DNA from: Candidatus Thiomargarita nelsonii
GTDB taxonomy: Bacteria > Pseudomonadota > Gammaproteobacteria > Beggiatoales > Beggiatoaceae
Length of the DNA stretch: 64,000 bases
Direction: 5' to 3'
Assembly (NCBI GenBank): GCA_000785145.2
Contig: JSZA02000023.1
Span: forward strand, 1 to 64,000
The translations under genes and the position numbers were made by a program. Each line of letters opens with the position of its first letter. Position 1 is the first letter of the stretch. Below the pieces are notes generated by a model. That model searched no databases and was not told where the DNA came from. It saw only the letters and a list, made by a program, of their open reading frames with translations. Shown piece after piece: positions 28,027-36,806 of the stretch.

Positions 28027-28560
28027 GGGTAGAGTATATTCGCAACATCTCCAGAGAGAGTGCCCACAGATTCCTGCACTTTTGCTATATCATTAGATAC
28101 CTGTAACATCAATGCCATTAAGTTAAGGTTTTTTGTAGGGTGGGTAGGGGCAATCCCTTGTGGTTGCCCGCGCAACATCGTTATGGGACGCCCAACCCAC
28201 CATTGTTATAAATTTCAACGATTTGGTGGGTGCAGCGAAGCTCTACCCACCCTACAAAAAAAACGTATTTATGCTTAACTTAATGGCATTGACTTGTAGC
28301 ATGGATTGATTGACCTGCTCTATAGAAACGCGCATCTTTGCCACGGACTGACTCATTTCTTGCAAAGATTGATCTCAGTCCTGATACCGTGTATATCTTG
28401 AGACATGGGCACCGTTTGAGTGGCTATGGTATTAACGTAATGAGTTATAGAATGCAGATCAGTGCTCACCACGTAAATCAAAAAAAAACACATAAACGGC
28501 CACAATAAGCACTATGAGAGTCAGGACAGAGAGAAATGTTTTTCAAAGGCATCTAGCAGA
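28027..28560 (-). pseudogene. membrane coiled-coil gene remnant interrupted by a MITE
   Basis: Minus frames give a hydrophobic helix (LTLIVLIVAVYVFFLIYVV), then STDLHSITHYVNTIATQTVP, a frameshift near 28372, then MSQSVAKMRVSIEQVNQSML. After the 28111-28290 element the coiled coil resumes as MLQVSNDIAKVQESVGTLSG. This heptad-rich membrane-anchored layout resembles methyl-accepting or PspA-like proteins. No start is visible, and both ends are decayed. The rest of 27860-28618 has no gene. Confidence 0.65.
28111..28290. mobile_element. MITE-like element, 180-bp composite copy
   Basis: Ends AATGCCATTAAGTTAAGG and its inverse; the centre contains GTAGGGTGGGTAGGGGC and TGGGTGCAGCGAAGCTC units. It is flanked by ACCTGTAACAT (28099-28109) and ACTTGTAGCAT (28292-28302), an 11-bp duplication with two mismatches. 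The interrupted coiled-coil frame continues across it. Confidence 0.7.
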
Positions 28561-28618
28561 TTGGGCGACGGCTCTTTGTGGTTTCTGCCATCTTGAAAAT
28601 CCTATAAGGGAAAGGGTG

Positions 28619-28691
28619 TGCCGGTGAGACGATTTGAACGTCCGACCTACCGCTTACGAGGCGGTTGCTCTACCAACTGAGCTACACCGGC
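28619..28691 (-). tRNA. tRNA-Thr (anticodon CGU)
   Basis: Full cloverleaf on the minus strand: 7-bp acceptor GCCGGTG/CACCGGC with discriminator A, D arm GCTCAGTTGGTAGAGC, anticodon stem ACCGC/GCGGT around loop CTCGTAA, and T arm with GTTCAAATC. The anticodon is CGT. The 3' CCA is not encoded, so the cca product is needed. Confidence 0.97.
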
Positions 28692-28977
28692 ATTGAGGGG
28701 CGCTATTCTACAATAAATTTTTACAAGATGCAAATAAAATTTCACTATTTGTCACAGGCACCCACCCTACAATTAAAAAGGGACAAGTCTATATAACGCT
28801 TTTGGGGGAGATAATAATTTCAACGGCTTACGTTGGCTCATTTTTTTTTAGCTATTGATGGCTCAATTGATGTGTCGATACACCCTGTTTATAAGGGGAA
28901 CTGACGGTTTGAGTTGTAACGCCATCAACTTATACAGCTAAGCAAATATGTGCCATGGATTTTACCATCCCATGCTG

Positions 28978-29043
28978 AAACGTTGCGTCAATCCACTCTT
29001 GGAGAACGCCGCCCTATTGATGATCGGGAGTGCATGGATTCCG
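28978..29043 (+). pseudogene. GNAT acetyltransferase gene fragment
   Basis: 22 codons reading TLRQSTLGERRPIDDRECMD, nearly the same as residues of the complete GNAT gene at 61514-61981 (ESTLGERRPIDDRDCME). Both flanks are unrelated, so this is a displaced internal piece at the edge of the cassette array. 28692-28977 holds nothing else recognisable. Confidence 0.75.
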
Positions 29044-29057
29044 TGTGCAGCGCCTTG

Positions 29058-29858
29058 TTATGCGATTTTTTCAGCTTCAACTTCAATCCTTATCATTGCC
29101 ACATGAACTCTGCCTTCAGTATCCATTGGCACTCTCTCAATGTATTTTTCCGAGATTGCTTCGATAAATTTCTCCCTTTTTTCTTCAGGTACTCGTTCCG
29201 TATACGGTAACCATGTGGTACGAATCCATCCCTCCAACCCCGTATTCCCAGCATGTTCCATCTTTTTCTGAATAAGCTCGACACGATTTATTTTAAAGCC
29301 AGAGTTCAGCAACATTGATTCATATTCCTCAACCCCAAAAAAACCGTAAGGAAACTCAAAGTTTTCAAAATAGGGTTGCCATTTTTGATAGGCTTGTATT
29401 TCTGAAAGCACGGACAAAATAACGCCCGCATTACCTTTTCCGCCCATTTGCAAGAGTATTTTTCCTCTAGGCTTGAGGCTCCTATACAATCCTTCTACAA
29501 CGGGTTGATGGTTTTTGATCCAGTGTAATGCTGCGTTTGAAAAGACGACATCAAAACATTCATCAAATCTTAAATGACTCGCATCCATCACTTGGAATGT
29601 TAGGTTTGGAACTGCTGGATATCGTTCTGCGGCCAGCTTTACCATTGAGGCTGAATTATCAACACCGATGACTGATCCATCACATACTGACTGGGCTATT
29701 TCAGCCGTCACCTTGCCATCACCACATCCTAAATCAAGAATATCCTCTGTTCCTTGAAGGGATAATTTATTTATAAGTTCTCTTGCCCATTTTTGTTGGG
29801 CTTGAGAATGTTTTTCATAGTCTTGTGCATTCCAGTTGTATGTACTCATAGTTTCCAT
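29058..29858 (-). CDS. SAM-dependent class I methyltransferase
   Basis: 266 aa. Rossmann motifs: ILDLGCGDGKVTAEIAQ (motif I), GVDNSASMV, the post-II VMDASHLRF and FDVVFSNAALHWI. It resembles trans-aconitate/arsenite-type methyltransferases; the substrate is unknown. The start at 29858 overlaps the stop of the ACP-like gene (TAATG), so the two genes form one cassette. The stop lies in GTTATGC, an integron-type core site, at the lower edge of the array. Confidence 0.85.
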   Translation of the reverse strand: METMSTYNWNAQDYEKHSQAQQKWARELINKLSLQGTEDILDLGCGDGKVTAEIAQSVCDGSVIGVDNSASMVKLAAERYPAVPNLTFQVMDASHLRFDECFDVVFSNAALHWIKNHQPVVEGLYRSLKPRGKILLQMGGKGNAGVILSVLSEIQAYQKWQPYFENFEFPYGFFGVEEYESMLLNSGFKINRVELIQKKMEHAGNTGLEGWIRTTWLPYTERVPEEKREKFIEAISEKYIERVPMDTEGRVHVAMIRIEVEAEKIA

Positions 29859-30538
29859 TACCCGATACCAAAATCGACGACAAACTCCCAATCCTCATCA
29901 TACTTTTCAGTTCCCAAAACATCCATAACTATCTCTTTTACAAGCTCCCTGATTTGTGTTTGTGTCCATTGTTCATTTTTCTTGAACGCAGTTGGATTTC
30001 TACTGACTAATAAACGAACTAGCTTGTTGGTAGTTTTGTAATGTGAAGGTATTATTTTTGCCATATTCTTCGTTAGAAACATTACAATTGCAAATAGCGC
30101 AATGCCAATTATTACGCCGACGACAAAGCCGAACATCACTCCTGAATAAATTGTACCAACACCAAAAATAGCCCAAGCTAAATAAACAACCCAGGTAGGT
30201 CGGGATAAATGTGGAAATTCTTTTACTTTGATTTTTGTTTCTTCTCTAATTATTTCCCAAAACTCCCGATGTTTGTCAATATTATGTATGAGTTTTGTTA
30301 GATCGCTTTCATTTTTGATACTGTTTCGCTCTACACCAAACTCACTAACCAAAACTTTCCTAACACGATAAAACGCAGTTTGGGTTAAACAAGTTTGAGC
30401 ATCCCCAATTTGTACTTTTTTTGCGATCAAACTAATAGCATGTTTAGGCGTGATAATTTGTTCAGCCTCTTCGTCTGATATGGAAATGCCAAAGGTATCT
30501 TCCATGTCAAGTACGAGTTCAACACTTTCTAAGCCCAT
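29858..30538 (-). CDS. acyl-carrier-like protein with membrane helices
   Basis: 226 aa from the ATG at 30538. The N-terminus MGLESVELVLDMEDTFGISI resembles helix II of acyl carrier proteins, with a serine in the position of the phosphopantetheine site (LES). A cytosolic region, two adjacent membrane helices (VVYLAWAIFGVGTIYSG, VVGVIIGIALFAIVMFL) and a soluble tail follow. Helix I of a normal ACP is missing, so the gene may have been cut at the cassette boundary (CCCTAAC 30551-30557). Coupled to the methyltransferase. Confidence 0.65.
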   Translation of the reverse strand: MGLESVELVLDMEDTFGISISDEEAEQIITPKHAISLIAKKVQIGDAQTCLTQTAFYRVRKVLVSEFGVERNSIKNESDLTKLIHNIDKHREFWEIIREETKIKVKEFPHLSRPTWVVYLAWAIFGVGTIYSGVMFGFVVGVIIGIALFAIVMFLTKNMAKIIPSHYKTTNKLVRLLVSRNPTAFKKNEQWTQTQIRELVKEIVMDVLGTEKYDEDWEFVVDFGIG

Positions 30539-30552
30539 GATTACTGGTGCCC

Positions 30553-31726
30553 CTAACAATAGTTTAATGAATTGACGTTAAAAGGGATTTGTTGGCCAAG
30601 CTGTTCTAAATCGTATAACTTAACCATCGTACCCGGTTTAGCTTGTAAAATGCCGTTGAAGAGTGTTTCTAAATTGATTTGGTGATGAAAACGAACTAAG
30701 CTATATTTTCGGGTAATTAGCTTTTCCCGTTCTTTTTCTTGTGTGGGATCGTAATAGCGGTGGCAATAACCGTTGCATTCTAAAACTAACATCAACTTTG
30801 CCACAAAAAAATCAACTTTGTATGGACCAATCGGATAGTTAAAATGCAAGTCAAAACCTTCAAACACTGATGACAACACTTTTTGCCATTGAACTTCCGC
30901 TGAGGTATCAGGTTTAGCAAAAGAGCCAATTTGCCCAAAAACTTGCTTTTTGAGTTCAATGCCAATAACAGAGTCCATACCCAAAGCGATTTTTGTGACA
31001 TCATCCAAGTGATAACCATTCATGCGTGATGCTTTACCACCGAAAGAGCGAAACGAAGTAACTTCGCTCCGCGGAGATCATAGTTGCCGAATTGAGTCGA
31101 ATAGGTTGGATATCGCTTTTGTGTTTTCTGAGAAAACTATTGAGGGTGCTTTCAGGTACATTAAGGAATTGGGAGATGTCTTTTTTGATGGCAATGTCAT
31201 CACCAGCGGTGCAGGTAAAGCCAAAGTCTTTGATGAGTTTGACGGCATCTATGTAGTTTTTTTGGGCGGTTTGTTGGATTTTGGGGGAGAGTCCGCAGGC
31301 TTGTTTGATTGAAGCTTCTAAAGCGGTACGAACAAGTGCTGACAATAACAGTACGCACCTTAGTCCAATGTGCATCTGATTTTTTTGTAACACTTTATTT
31401 CCAAGTGCCATAGTATATGCACGCATTAATGATTCTATAATATGACTATTATAAACAATAATTTTTCTACCTTCATATGGACTACCTTTTGCGGTTACTT
31501 TTACCAAAGTAGTCGCCATGATAAAATCCTTATCAATGAATGGTTTAAGTCGTTTTGGAATGCCAGTAGTCGCCATGCCCTGTAAGGCTTTATGGTTCAT
31601 ACCTAACAACTCCGCTGTCCCCCGTTCACTCATAACAGCAGTGTCATCATCCAAGACGTACCCATCACAAACAATGCCGGGTATTAACTCGACTTGTCCA
31701 TAAAAAACGGCTTTTCGCTCGGTCAT
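30553..31726 (-). pseudogene. cassette nuclease family, copy A (frameshifted)
   Basis: Copy of the family intact at 42596-43738. The N-terminal 219 residues (31726 to 31070) and the C-terminal 156 (31023 to 30553) are both well preserved. A 28-bp micro-insertion at 31047-31074 (AACGAAGTAACTTCGC...) breaks the frame; without it the two parts join as in other copies (SATIRSFGGKASRMNGYHL). Paired 13-bp motifs AGTAGTCGCCATG lie at 31508-31520 and 31565-31577. The stop TAG lies in the core site GTTAGGG. Confidence 0.85.
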
Positions 31727-31885
31727 AAATATACCTCGTCTGTCAATATGTCTGGTTAATAGGAAGTGAGGCAGGCCGCCAGACGAATTCTGCTTTGATC
31801 TCGCTTCGCTCGTTACTTCGTTTCGGGGTCGACTTCCCTAGCCTCACTTGCACAACAAAGCTATCAAATATATTCCAACATGTCA
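31727..31885 (-). promoter_or_regulatory. promoter and pseudoknot leader of copy A
   Basis: In the minus orientation: TTGACATGTTGGAATATATT promoter region, then stem P1 (AAGTGAGGC/GCCTCACTT, plus-strand 31764-31772 and 31841-31849) crossing stem P2 (GTCTGG/CCAGAC, 31750-31755 and 31779-31784), then GAGG ahead of the ATG. A micro-insertion sits in the loop at about 31797-31823. Confidence 0.7.
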
Positions 31886-31897
31886 AACATTTTTGGA

Positions 31898-31975
31898 GCA
31901 AGCGTAGGGTGCGTCCCACGCACAAATTTCCTAACAGGTGCGTAGGACGCACCCTACACTCGCTTCGTTACTTCG
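31898..31975. repeat. GTAGGGTGCGTCC palindromic repeat
   Basis: GCGTAGGGTGCGTCCCACGC and GTGCGTAGGACGCACCCTAC in inverse orientation. The 31886-32037 gap has no gene. Confidence 0.8.
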
Positions 31976-32037
31976 TTTAGCAAAAGAGCCAATTTGCCCA
32001 AAGACTTGCTTTTTGAGTTCAATATTATCAATATACC

Positions 32038-32373
32038 TCACTGGTAGTTAGCAGTGTTAGTGATTGAGGGAAGAAAGTCTTTTAATTGTTGACCATATAA
32101 TAAGTTATCTACATTAGTGAAATGTTTATCATAAGTGAGTAAAGCAAAGTCATGTTGTAATGCCATGGCTGCAATCCACATATCATTCGTTGGAATAGGT
32201 TTACCTTTATTTTTTAATAGTTTATAAATATTTGCAGAGTACTCGGCTGTATTATTATCTATAGTCAAGATGGTAACGCGGGGAGTTATTACAACAGCTT
32301 GTGGGTGTCCACGTTTAAAAGCAGCATAAGCATTCGTATCAATAAGCAATTCAAGCACTTTCTTTAATGCCAC
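32038..32373 (-). pseudogene. PIN-domain toxin with internal deletion
   Basis: 111 aa against about 140 for complete relatives. The N-terminus ELLIDTNAYAAFKRGHPQAV and the C-terminal half with IPTNDMWIAAMALQ and LLTYDKHF are normal. The segment that should carry the second conserved acidic residue (the LGEL-x-GF helix) is missing: AVVITPRVTILTID runs straight through. About 35-40 residues were lost in frame, so nuclease activity is doubtful. It overlaps the antitoxin gene by 10 nt. Confidence 0.7.
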
Positions 32374-32621
32374 AGTGCCTCCTCTATCTGAGAAAAATCA
32401 GACACAGTTGATAAAAACGCTTTTTCTTCTTCTGTCCAAGTACCAGCCAGCGAGTCTAAATCATTATAGACTGGTAAAGTGGGTGCAGATGATAAAGCAA
32501 TTCCTTGACGAATAAATTGTATAGCTAAGTTTTTGATATTTTTTATGCCAAGGCGTTTGGCTGCCGTTTTCAACTGAAAGGTTATTTCCTCATCAATTTC
32601 AATGTTTAAGGTTGTTTCCAT
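32364..32621 (-). CDS. VapB-like antitoxin
   Basis: 85 aa. METTLNIEIDEEITFQLKTA is a ribbon-helix-helix-like N-terminus; an acidic C-terminus follows (TWTEEEKAFLSTVSDFSQIE). Precedes and overlaps the PIN gene. A fragment of its first 16 codons is duplicated at 34414-34462. An attC-like site begins 20 bp upstream. Confidence 0.8.
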   Translation of the reverse strand: METTLNIEIDEEITFQLKTAAKRLGIKNIKNLAIQFIRQGIALSSAPTLPVYNDLDSLAGTWTEEEKAFLSTVSDFSQIEEALWH

Positions 32622-32640
32622 ATAAATTTCCTATTTGAAA

Positions 32641-32664
32641 GCTAACACCAAGCTCAGCGGCACG
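32641..32664 (-). other. truncated attC-like site
   Basis: GCTAACACCAAGCTCAGCGG is one arm of the attC found complete at 34482-34538. Here it is joined directly to internal codons of nuclease copy B; the other arm and the gene's 3' end are deleted. Confidence 0.7.
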
Positions 32665-33607
32665 AGTTAAAATGCAAATCAAAACCTTCAAACACTGATG
32701 ACAACACTTTTTGCCATTGAACTTCGGCAGATGTTTACTTCGTTGCTGGTTTGGCAAAAGAGCCAATTTGCCCAAAGACTTGCTTTTTGAGTTCAATGCC
32801 AATAACAGAGTCCATACCCAAAGCGATTTTTGTGACATCATCCAAGTGATAACCATTCATGCGTGATGCTTTACCACCGAAAGAGCGAAACGAAGTAACT
32901 TCGCTGTGCGGAGATCATAGTTGCCGAATTGAGTCGAATAGGTTGGATATCGCTTTTGTGTTTTCTGAGAAAACTATTGAGGGTGCTTTCTGGCACTTTA
33001 AGGAATTGGGTGATGTCTTTTTTGATAGCAATGTCATCACCAGCGGTGCAGGTAAAGCCAAACTCTTTGATGAGTTTGACGGCATCTATGTAGTTCTTTT
33101 GGGCGGTTTGCTTCGTTACTTCGTTTGTTGTATATTGGGAGAGAGTCCGCAGGCTTGTTTGATGGCAACTTCTAGGGCTGTCCTAACCAAACTTGCTGAT
33201 AACATCGCACATCTTTTCCCAATATGTTTTTGTGTATCGCGGAGTTTATCACTCGCAAGGGCGAAAGCATAAGCTCGTATCAAAGATTCGATAAAAAGGC
33301 TATCATAAACATTAATTTCTCGCCCTTTATGATGACTATTTGGTGCTACCACTGTAACCGTTTTAGTCGCATTGTTCAAACCCTTATCAATAAAGGGTTC
33401 AAGGACTTTTGGGATACCTTTAGTCGCAATGTTCTGCAAAGCTTTATAGTGTACGGATAAAAGTTCTGCTGTTCCAATTATACCCATCACAGCAGTATCG
33501 TCATCCAAGACATAACCATCACAAACAATGCCGGGTATTAACTCGACTTGTCCATAAAAAACGGCTTTGATCTCGCTTCGCTTCGTTACTTCGTTTCGCT
33601 CGGTCAT
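32665..33607 (-). pseudogene. cassette nuclease family, copy B (multiply disrupted)
   Basis: Starts MTERNEVTKRSEIKAVFYG, with nine extra codons from a 27-bp micro-insertion after MTER. A second insertion at about 33110 puts a stop (TAA) in the frame after SPNIQQ. A third copy of the 28-bp insertion lies at about 32886-32913. The C-terminal nuclease part ends abruptly at 32665. Paired motifs TTTAGTCGCATTGTTC / TTTAGTCGCAATGTTC lie at 33362-33377 and 33419-33434. Confidence 0.8.
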
Positions 33608-33750
33608 AAATATACCTCATCGGTAGTATAATCTGGCTAAATGATCGTTCGGCAGACCGCCAGATGATTTTCAGTTTTTCGGGGTCGACATCCCTAGCCG
33701 AACGAGCACAACAAAGCTATCAAATATATTCTAATATGTCAAACCTTTTT
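33608..33750 (-). promoter_or_regulatory. promoter and pseudoknot leader of copy B
   Basis: P2 ATCTGGC/GCCAGAT (33631-33637 and 33659-33665) crosses P1 TCGTTCGGC/GCCGAACGA (33645-33653 and 33697-33705). The upstream promoter reads TTGACATATTAGAATATATT in the minus orientation. GATGAGG precedes the ATG. Confidence 0.75.
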
Positions 33751-33768
33751 TATGGGAGGTTTGAACGT

Positions 33769-33845
33769 GCCTAACGCTCACATCAGCGGCGGCAAAAAGT
33801 GGCGCGTTTTTTTGCCAATGCCGCTTTTGGATGTGATTGTTAATG
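33769..33845 (-). other. attC-like recombination site
   Basis: Begins with core GCCTAAC. TCACATC...GCGGC is mirrored by GCCGC...GATGTGA around a 35-bp centre, ending near GTTAATG. An imperfect palindrome between core-like ends is the hallmark of integron attC sites. Confidence 0.65.
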
Positions 33846-33863
33846 ATAATTGTGTCTGCGCGG

Positions 33864-34190
33864 CTAATTCCTTTGCCGATTAAAGCGAGCAACTAGGGAT
33901 TGACAGATTAATTGCACTTCTTTCAACATAACGCCGTCAATCACTGGCACGCTCCAAGTGACTTTTTTATCTTTCAAAAATCTCTCCGTGTTTTGCCGTC
34001 CGAGTGCATGCCTTGTTCTATTTTTCCATCCTTCCAGTTCCACCATTTTAATGATTCTGGCTCATGGACAGAATTACTAGCGTAATAAACGGCACACCTG
34101 AAAACATACAATACACAACGATCAATGTGATGTCCCGCCATGATGTTTTGATACATTATCTCTGGGTTTTCACCTTTTAATTCATTTACT
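33864..34190 (-). pseudogene. hypothetical cassette gene, frameshifted
   Basis: One frame reads from YQKVNELKGENPEIMYQNIM to SLKWWNWKDGKIEQGM; the next frame continues as KKVTWSVPVIDGVMLKEVQL and ends VARFNRQRN. The two overlap near 33975-34040, so one base was gained or lost. No start is visible because a GTAGGGTGCG repeat abuts the 5' end. Family not recognised. Confidence 0.5.
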
Positions 34191-34204
34191 TTTTGATAGC
34201 AAGA

Positions 34205-34411
34205 GTAGGGTGCGTCCTACGCACCGGTTATAAGGTGGAAAGGAGCAAGCTACGCTCGCGTAGGGTGCGTCCTACGCACCTTTTTAGGTAGAGTGTGTAG
34301 TTTTGTAGGGTGCGTAGGACGCACAAATTAAGAGGAAAAGTGCGTAGGACGCACCCTACACTTGTGGATTAATGGTGCGCGAATGGATGGTGCGTAGGAC
34401 GCACCCTACGC
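34205..34411. repeat. cluster of GTAGGGTGCGTCC repeats
   Basis: At least five units in alternating orientation. The part from about 34255 to 34411 is nearly identical to 40215-40376, a duplicated block of about 160 bp. Confidence 0.85.
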
Positions 34412-34413
34412 TC

Positions 34414-34462
34414 GCTGAAAGGTTATTTCCTCATCAATTTCAATGTTTAAGCTTGTTTCCAT
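34414..34462 (-). pseudogene. vapB-like antitoxin 5' fragment
   Basis: First 16 codons (METSLNIEIDEEITFQ) of the antitoxin gene at 32364-32621, with the same upstream sequence and attC arm. It ends in the REP-like cluster. Confidence 0.85.
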
Positions 34463-34481
34463 ATAAATTTCCTATTTGAAA

Positions 34482-34538
34482 GCTAACACCAAGCTCAGCG
34501 GCACGCGGTAGCATGTCCGCCTCCGCATTTTGTTAGGC
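34482..34538 (-). other. attC-like site, complete
   Basis: 57 bp from GCTAACA to GTTAGGC. In cassette orientation GCCTAACAAAATGCGGAGGC pairs imperfectly with GCCGCTGAGCTTGGTGTTAG. The stop of nuclease copy C (34533-34535) lies in the core GTTAGGC, as usual for cassettes. Confidence 0.8.
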
Positions 34539-35670
34539 AATTTGTGCGTTTAATGAATTGACGTTAAAAGGCATTTGTTGGCCAAGCTGTTCTAAATCGT
34601 ATAACTTAACCATCGTACCCTGTTTGGCTTGTAAAATGCCGTTGAAGAGTGTTTCTAAACTGATTTGGTGATGAAAACGAACTAAGCTATATTTTTGGGT
34701 AATCAGCTTTTCCCGTGCTTTTTCTTGTGTGGGATCGTAATAGCGGTGGCAATAACCGTTGCATTCTAAAACCAACATCAACTTTGCCACAAAAAAATCA
34801 ACCTTGTAGGGACCAATCGGATAGTTAAAATGCAAGTCAAAACCCTCAAACACTGATGACAACACTTTTTGCCATTGAACTTCCGCTGAGGTATTAGGTT
34901 TAGCAAAAGAGCCAATTTGCCCAAAAACTTGCTTTTTGAGTTCAATGCCAATGACAGAGTCTTTTGGTCACATCGTCAAGGTGATAACCATTCATGCGTG
35001 ATGCTTTACCACCGAAAGAACGAATAGTTGTCGAATTGAGTCGAATAGGTTGGATATCGCTTTTGTGTTTTCTGAGAAAACTATTGAGGGTGCTTTCAGG
35101 TACATTAAGGAATTGGGTGATGTCTTTTTTGATAGCAATGTCATCACCAGCGGTGCAGGTAAAGCCAAACTCTTTAATGAGTTTGACAGCATCTATGTAG
35201 TTTTTTTGGGCAGTTTGTTGGATGTTGGGAGAGAGTCCGCAGGCTTGTTTGATGGCAGTGTCCAATACTGTCTTAATTAAAGCACAAGCTAAAATAGAAC
35301 ATCTTTTGCCAATATGTTTTTGGTTTGGCCTAAGAGTTTCATTTGCAAATGCTAGAGCGTAGCCACGAATAAAAGATTCGATAAATGAAGTATCATAAAC
35401 GTTAATTCTTCTGCCTTTATGTGGGTTGTTATCTGCTATAACTTCTACAGATTTAACTGCCACGCTAAAATCATTATCAATGAATGAGTTAAGTGTTTTT
35501 GGAGGCCAGTTAACTGCCACGCTCTGCAAAGAAGCATGTTTCATTCCTAATAAGTCAGCAGTTCCCCGTTCACTCATAACGGCGGTATCATCATCCAAGA
35601 TGTACCCATCACAAACAATCCCGGGTATTAACTCGACTTGTCCATAATAAATGGCTTTTCGTTCGCTCAT
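34533..35670 (-). pseudogene. cassette nuclease family, copy C (14-bp deletion)
   Basis: Starts MSERKAIYYGQVELIPGIVC and is intact through the HTH-like segment, then shifts after DDVTK because 14 nt are missing (codons IALGM in other copies) and stops at 34942. The nuclease domain (FNYPIGPYKVDFFVAKLMLV) continues in another frame to 34533. Paired 14-bp motifs TTAACTGCCACGCT lie at 35453-35466 and 35510-35523. Confidence 0.85.
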
Positions 35671-35812
35671 AAATATACCTCATCGGTAGTATAATCTGGC
35701 TAAATGATCGTTCGGCAGGCCGCCAGATGATTTTCGGTTTTTCGGGGTGCACATCCCTAGCCGAACGATGACGAGCAGATTATCAAATAGGTTTCAAGAT
35801 GTCAAACCTTTT
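35671..35812 (-). promoter_or_regulatory. promoter and pseudoknot leader of copy C
   Basis: ATCTGGC/GCCAGAT (P2) and TCGTTCGGC/GCCGAACGA (P1) interlock as in copies B and D; TTGACATCTTGAAACCTATT is the promoter region. Confidence 0.72.
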
Positions 35813-35831
35813 TGGAGGGAGGTTTGAACGT

Positions 35832-35879
35832 GCCTAACGCTCACATCAGCGGCAGCAAAAGTTCACTTCATTGTTAGGC
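35832..35879 (-). other. attC-like site
   Basis: 48 bp from GCCTAAC to GTTAGGC. It separates copy C from the next cassette; the stop of the membrane-protein gene lies 4 bp beyond it. Confidence 0.75.
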
Positions 35880-35882
35880 ATT

Positions 35883-36236
35883 TTAGCCACGACCCCAAAT
35901 GATTAAACCGCTCATGATAAAGCAGAATATCCACTGCCCAAGAACCATAATTTGCTTGTTGCTGTTTTTGGATACCACAACCGTACTTAGCCAAACGACA
36001 CCACACACAAAATAATAAATGCTGAGCAACAATAGAAGTTCTTGTTTTGCAATAATTATATTGGTTGTAGAAATTATGATGAGAAGAACGGCAGCTAAAA
36101 ATAAATCTACACTGACCCAATGCCACCCGCTCCTGACTTGTACCCATGTTTCTTTGTGTTTATCAGAACTCTCTTCAACTGGTTTTAGCGCTTGGTATGC
36201 CTTGGGTGAAAACCTTATGGGAGCCGTTCGAGACAA
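35883..36236 (-). CDS. small membrane protein
   Basis: 117 aa with three hydrophobic segments (VSVDLFLAAVLLIIIST, LLLLLSIYYFVCGVVWL, VLGQWIFCFIMSGLIIW) after a soluble N-terminus MSRTAPIRFSPKAYQALKPV. No family recognised. Overlaps the end of the GNAT gene by 22 nt, so both are in one cassette. Confidence 0.7.
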   Translation of the reverse strand: MSRTAPIRFSPKAYQALKPVEESSDKHKETWVQVRSGWHWVSVDLFLAAVLLIIISTTNIIIAKQELLLLLSIYYFVCGVVWLSTVVVSKNSNKQIMVLGQWIFCFIMSGLIIWGRG

Positions 36237-36715
36237 AATAACTGTTCACGAAGTTGACATCCCCAATATTCAACATCTCTTTCCTTTAATTTTCTAAAGC
36301 CGTAGTTGGTGTACAACGCCTTTGCTTCATATAAATTGTCAAACGTCCAGAGTTCGATTCTCTTGTAACCATTTGTGCTACAAAATACTATTGCCTGTTC
36401 TAATAATCTCTTACCAATGCCTTGGAGATGGTGTTCATTATCAACTATATATACACGAAGTCTGGCACATTCAGGCCCCCCTTCTCGACCATCAATAGCA
36501 ATAGATCCTATTATTCTATCGCCAGTTCTGGCAACCCAAAGACCGTCTCTTGTTAGCTGAAAATGCTGTAGTAATTCCTCAAGATACTCCCTCACATCAT
36601 CCTTAAAAGCGACACCCCATCCAAGACGTTGTACAAAGTACTTCTCATGAATATCCACAATGGTCTCAACGGCATCTGAAATATTTGGAAGGGTGTGTAC
36701 ATCTGTTATTAACAT
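36215..36715 (-). CDS. GNAT-family N-acetyltransferase
   Basis: 166 aa from the ATG at 36715 (MLITDVHTLPNISDAVETIV). Motif A is RLRVYIVDNEHHLQGIGKRL, with Q-x-x-G-I-G-K for acetyl-CoA binding, then FCSTNGYKRIELWTF and LYTNYGFRKL. Substrate unknown. Cassette-borne acetyltransferases of this kind are common in chromosomal integrons. Confidence 0.85.
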   Translation of the reverse strand: MLITDVHTLPNISDAVETIVDIHEKYFVQRLGWGVAFKDDVREYLEELLQHFQLTRDGLWVARTGDRIIGSIAIDGREGGPECARLRVYIVDNEHHLQGIGKRLLEQAIVFCSTNGYKRIELWTFDNLYEAKALYTNYGFRKLKERDVEYWGCQLREQLFCLERLP

Positions 36716-36742
36716 AAAGGCACCGTGTTTATCTTTTTTGCA

Positions 36743-36806
36743 GCTAACGATAAAGCTCACTCGCCACACTTCGCTATGTGTGGTCGGGTGCCGCGCAAAG
36801 TTAGGC
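36743..36806 (-). other. attC-like site
   Basis: 64 bp from GCTAACG to GTTAGGC; inner CGCCACAC/GTGTGGTCG arms around a small loop. Sits between the GNAT cassette and nuclease copy D, whose stop (36801-36803) lies in the core. Confidence 0.75.

Noticed and set aside
30792..31019. 75-aa frame antiparallel or out of frame with the nuclease domain (also at 32599 and 37046)
   Set aside because: Occurs in the same place in several copies because the DNA is nearly identical; it is a shadow of the nuclease frame.
31727..31885. Match to a named riboswitch (guanidine, SAM-II, preQ1)
   Set aside because: Conserved residues of those classes were not found by eye; only the pseudoknot topology is shared. 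Left as an unassigned leader.
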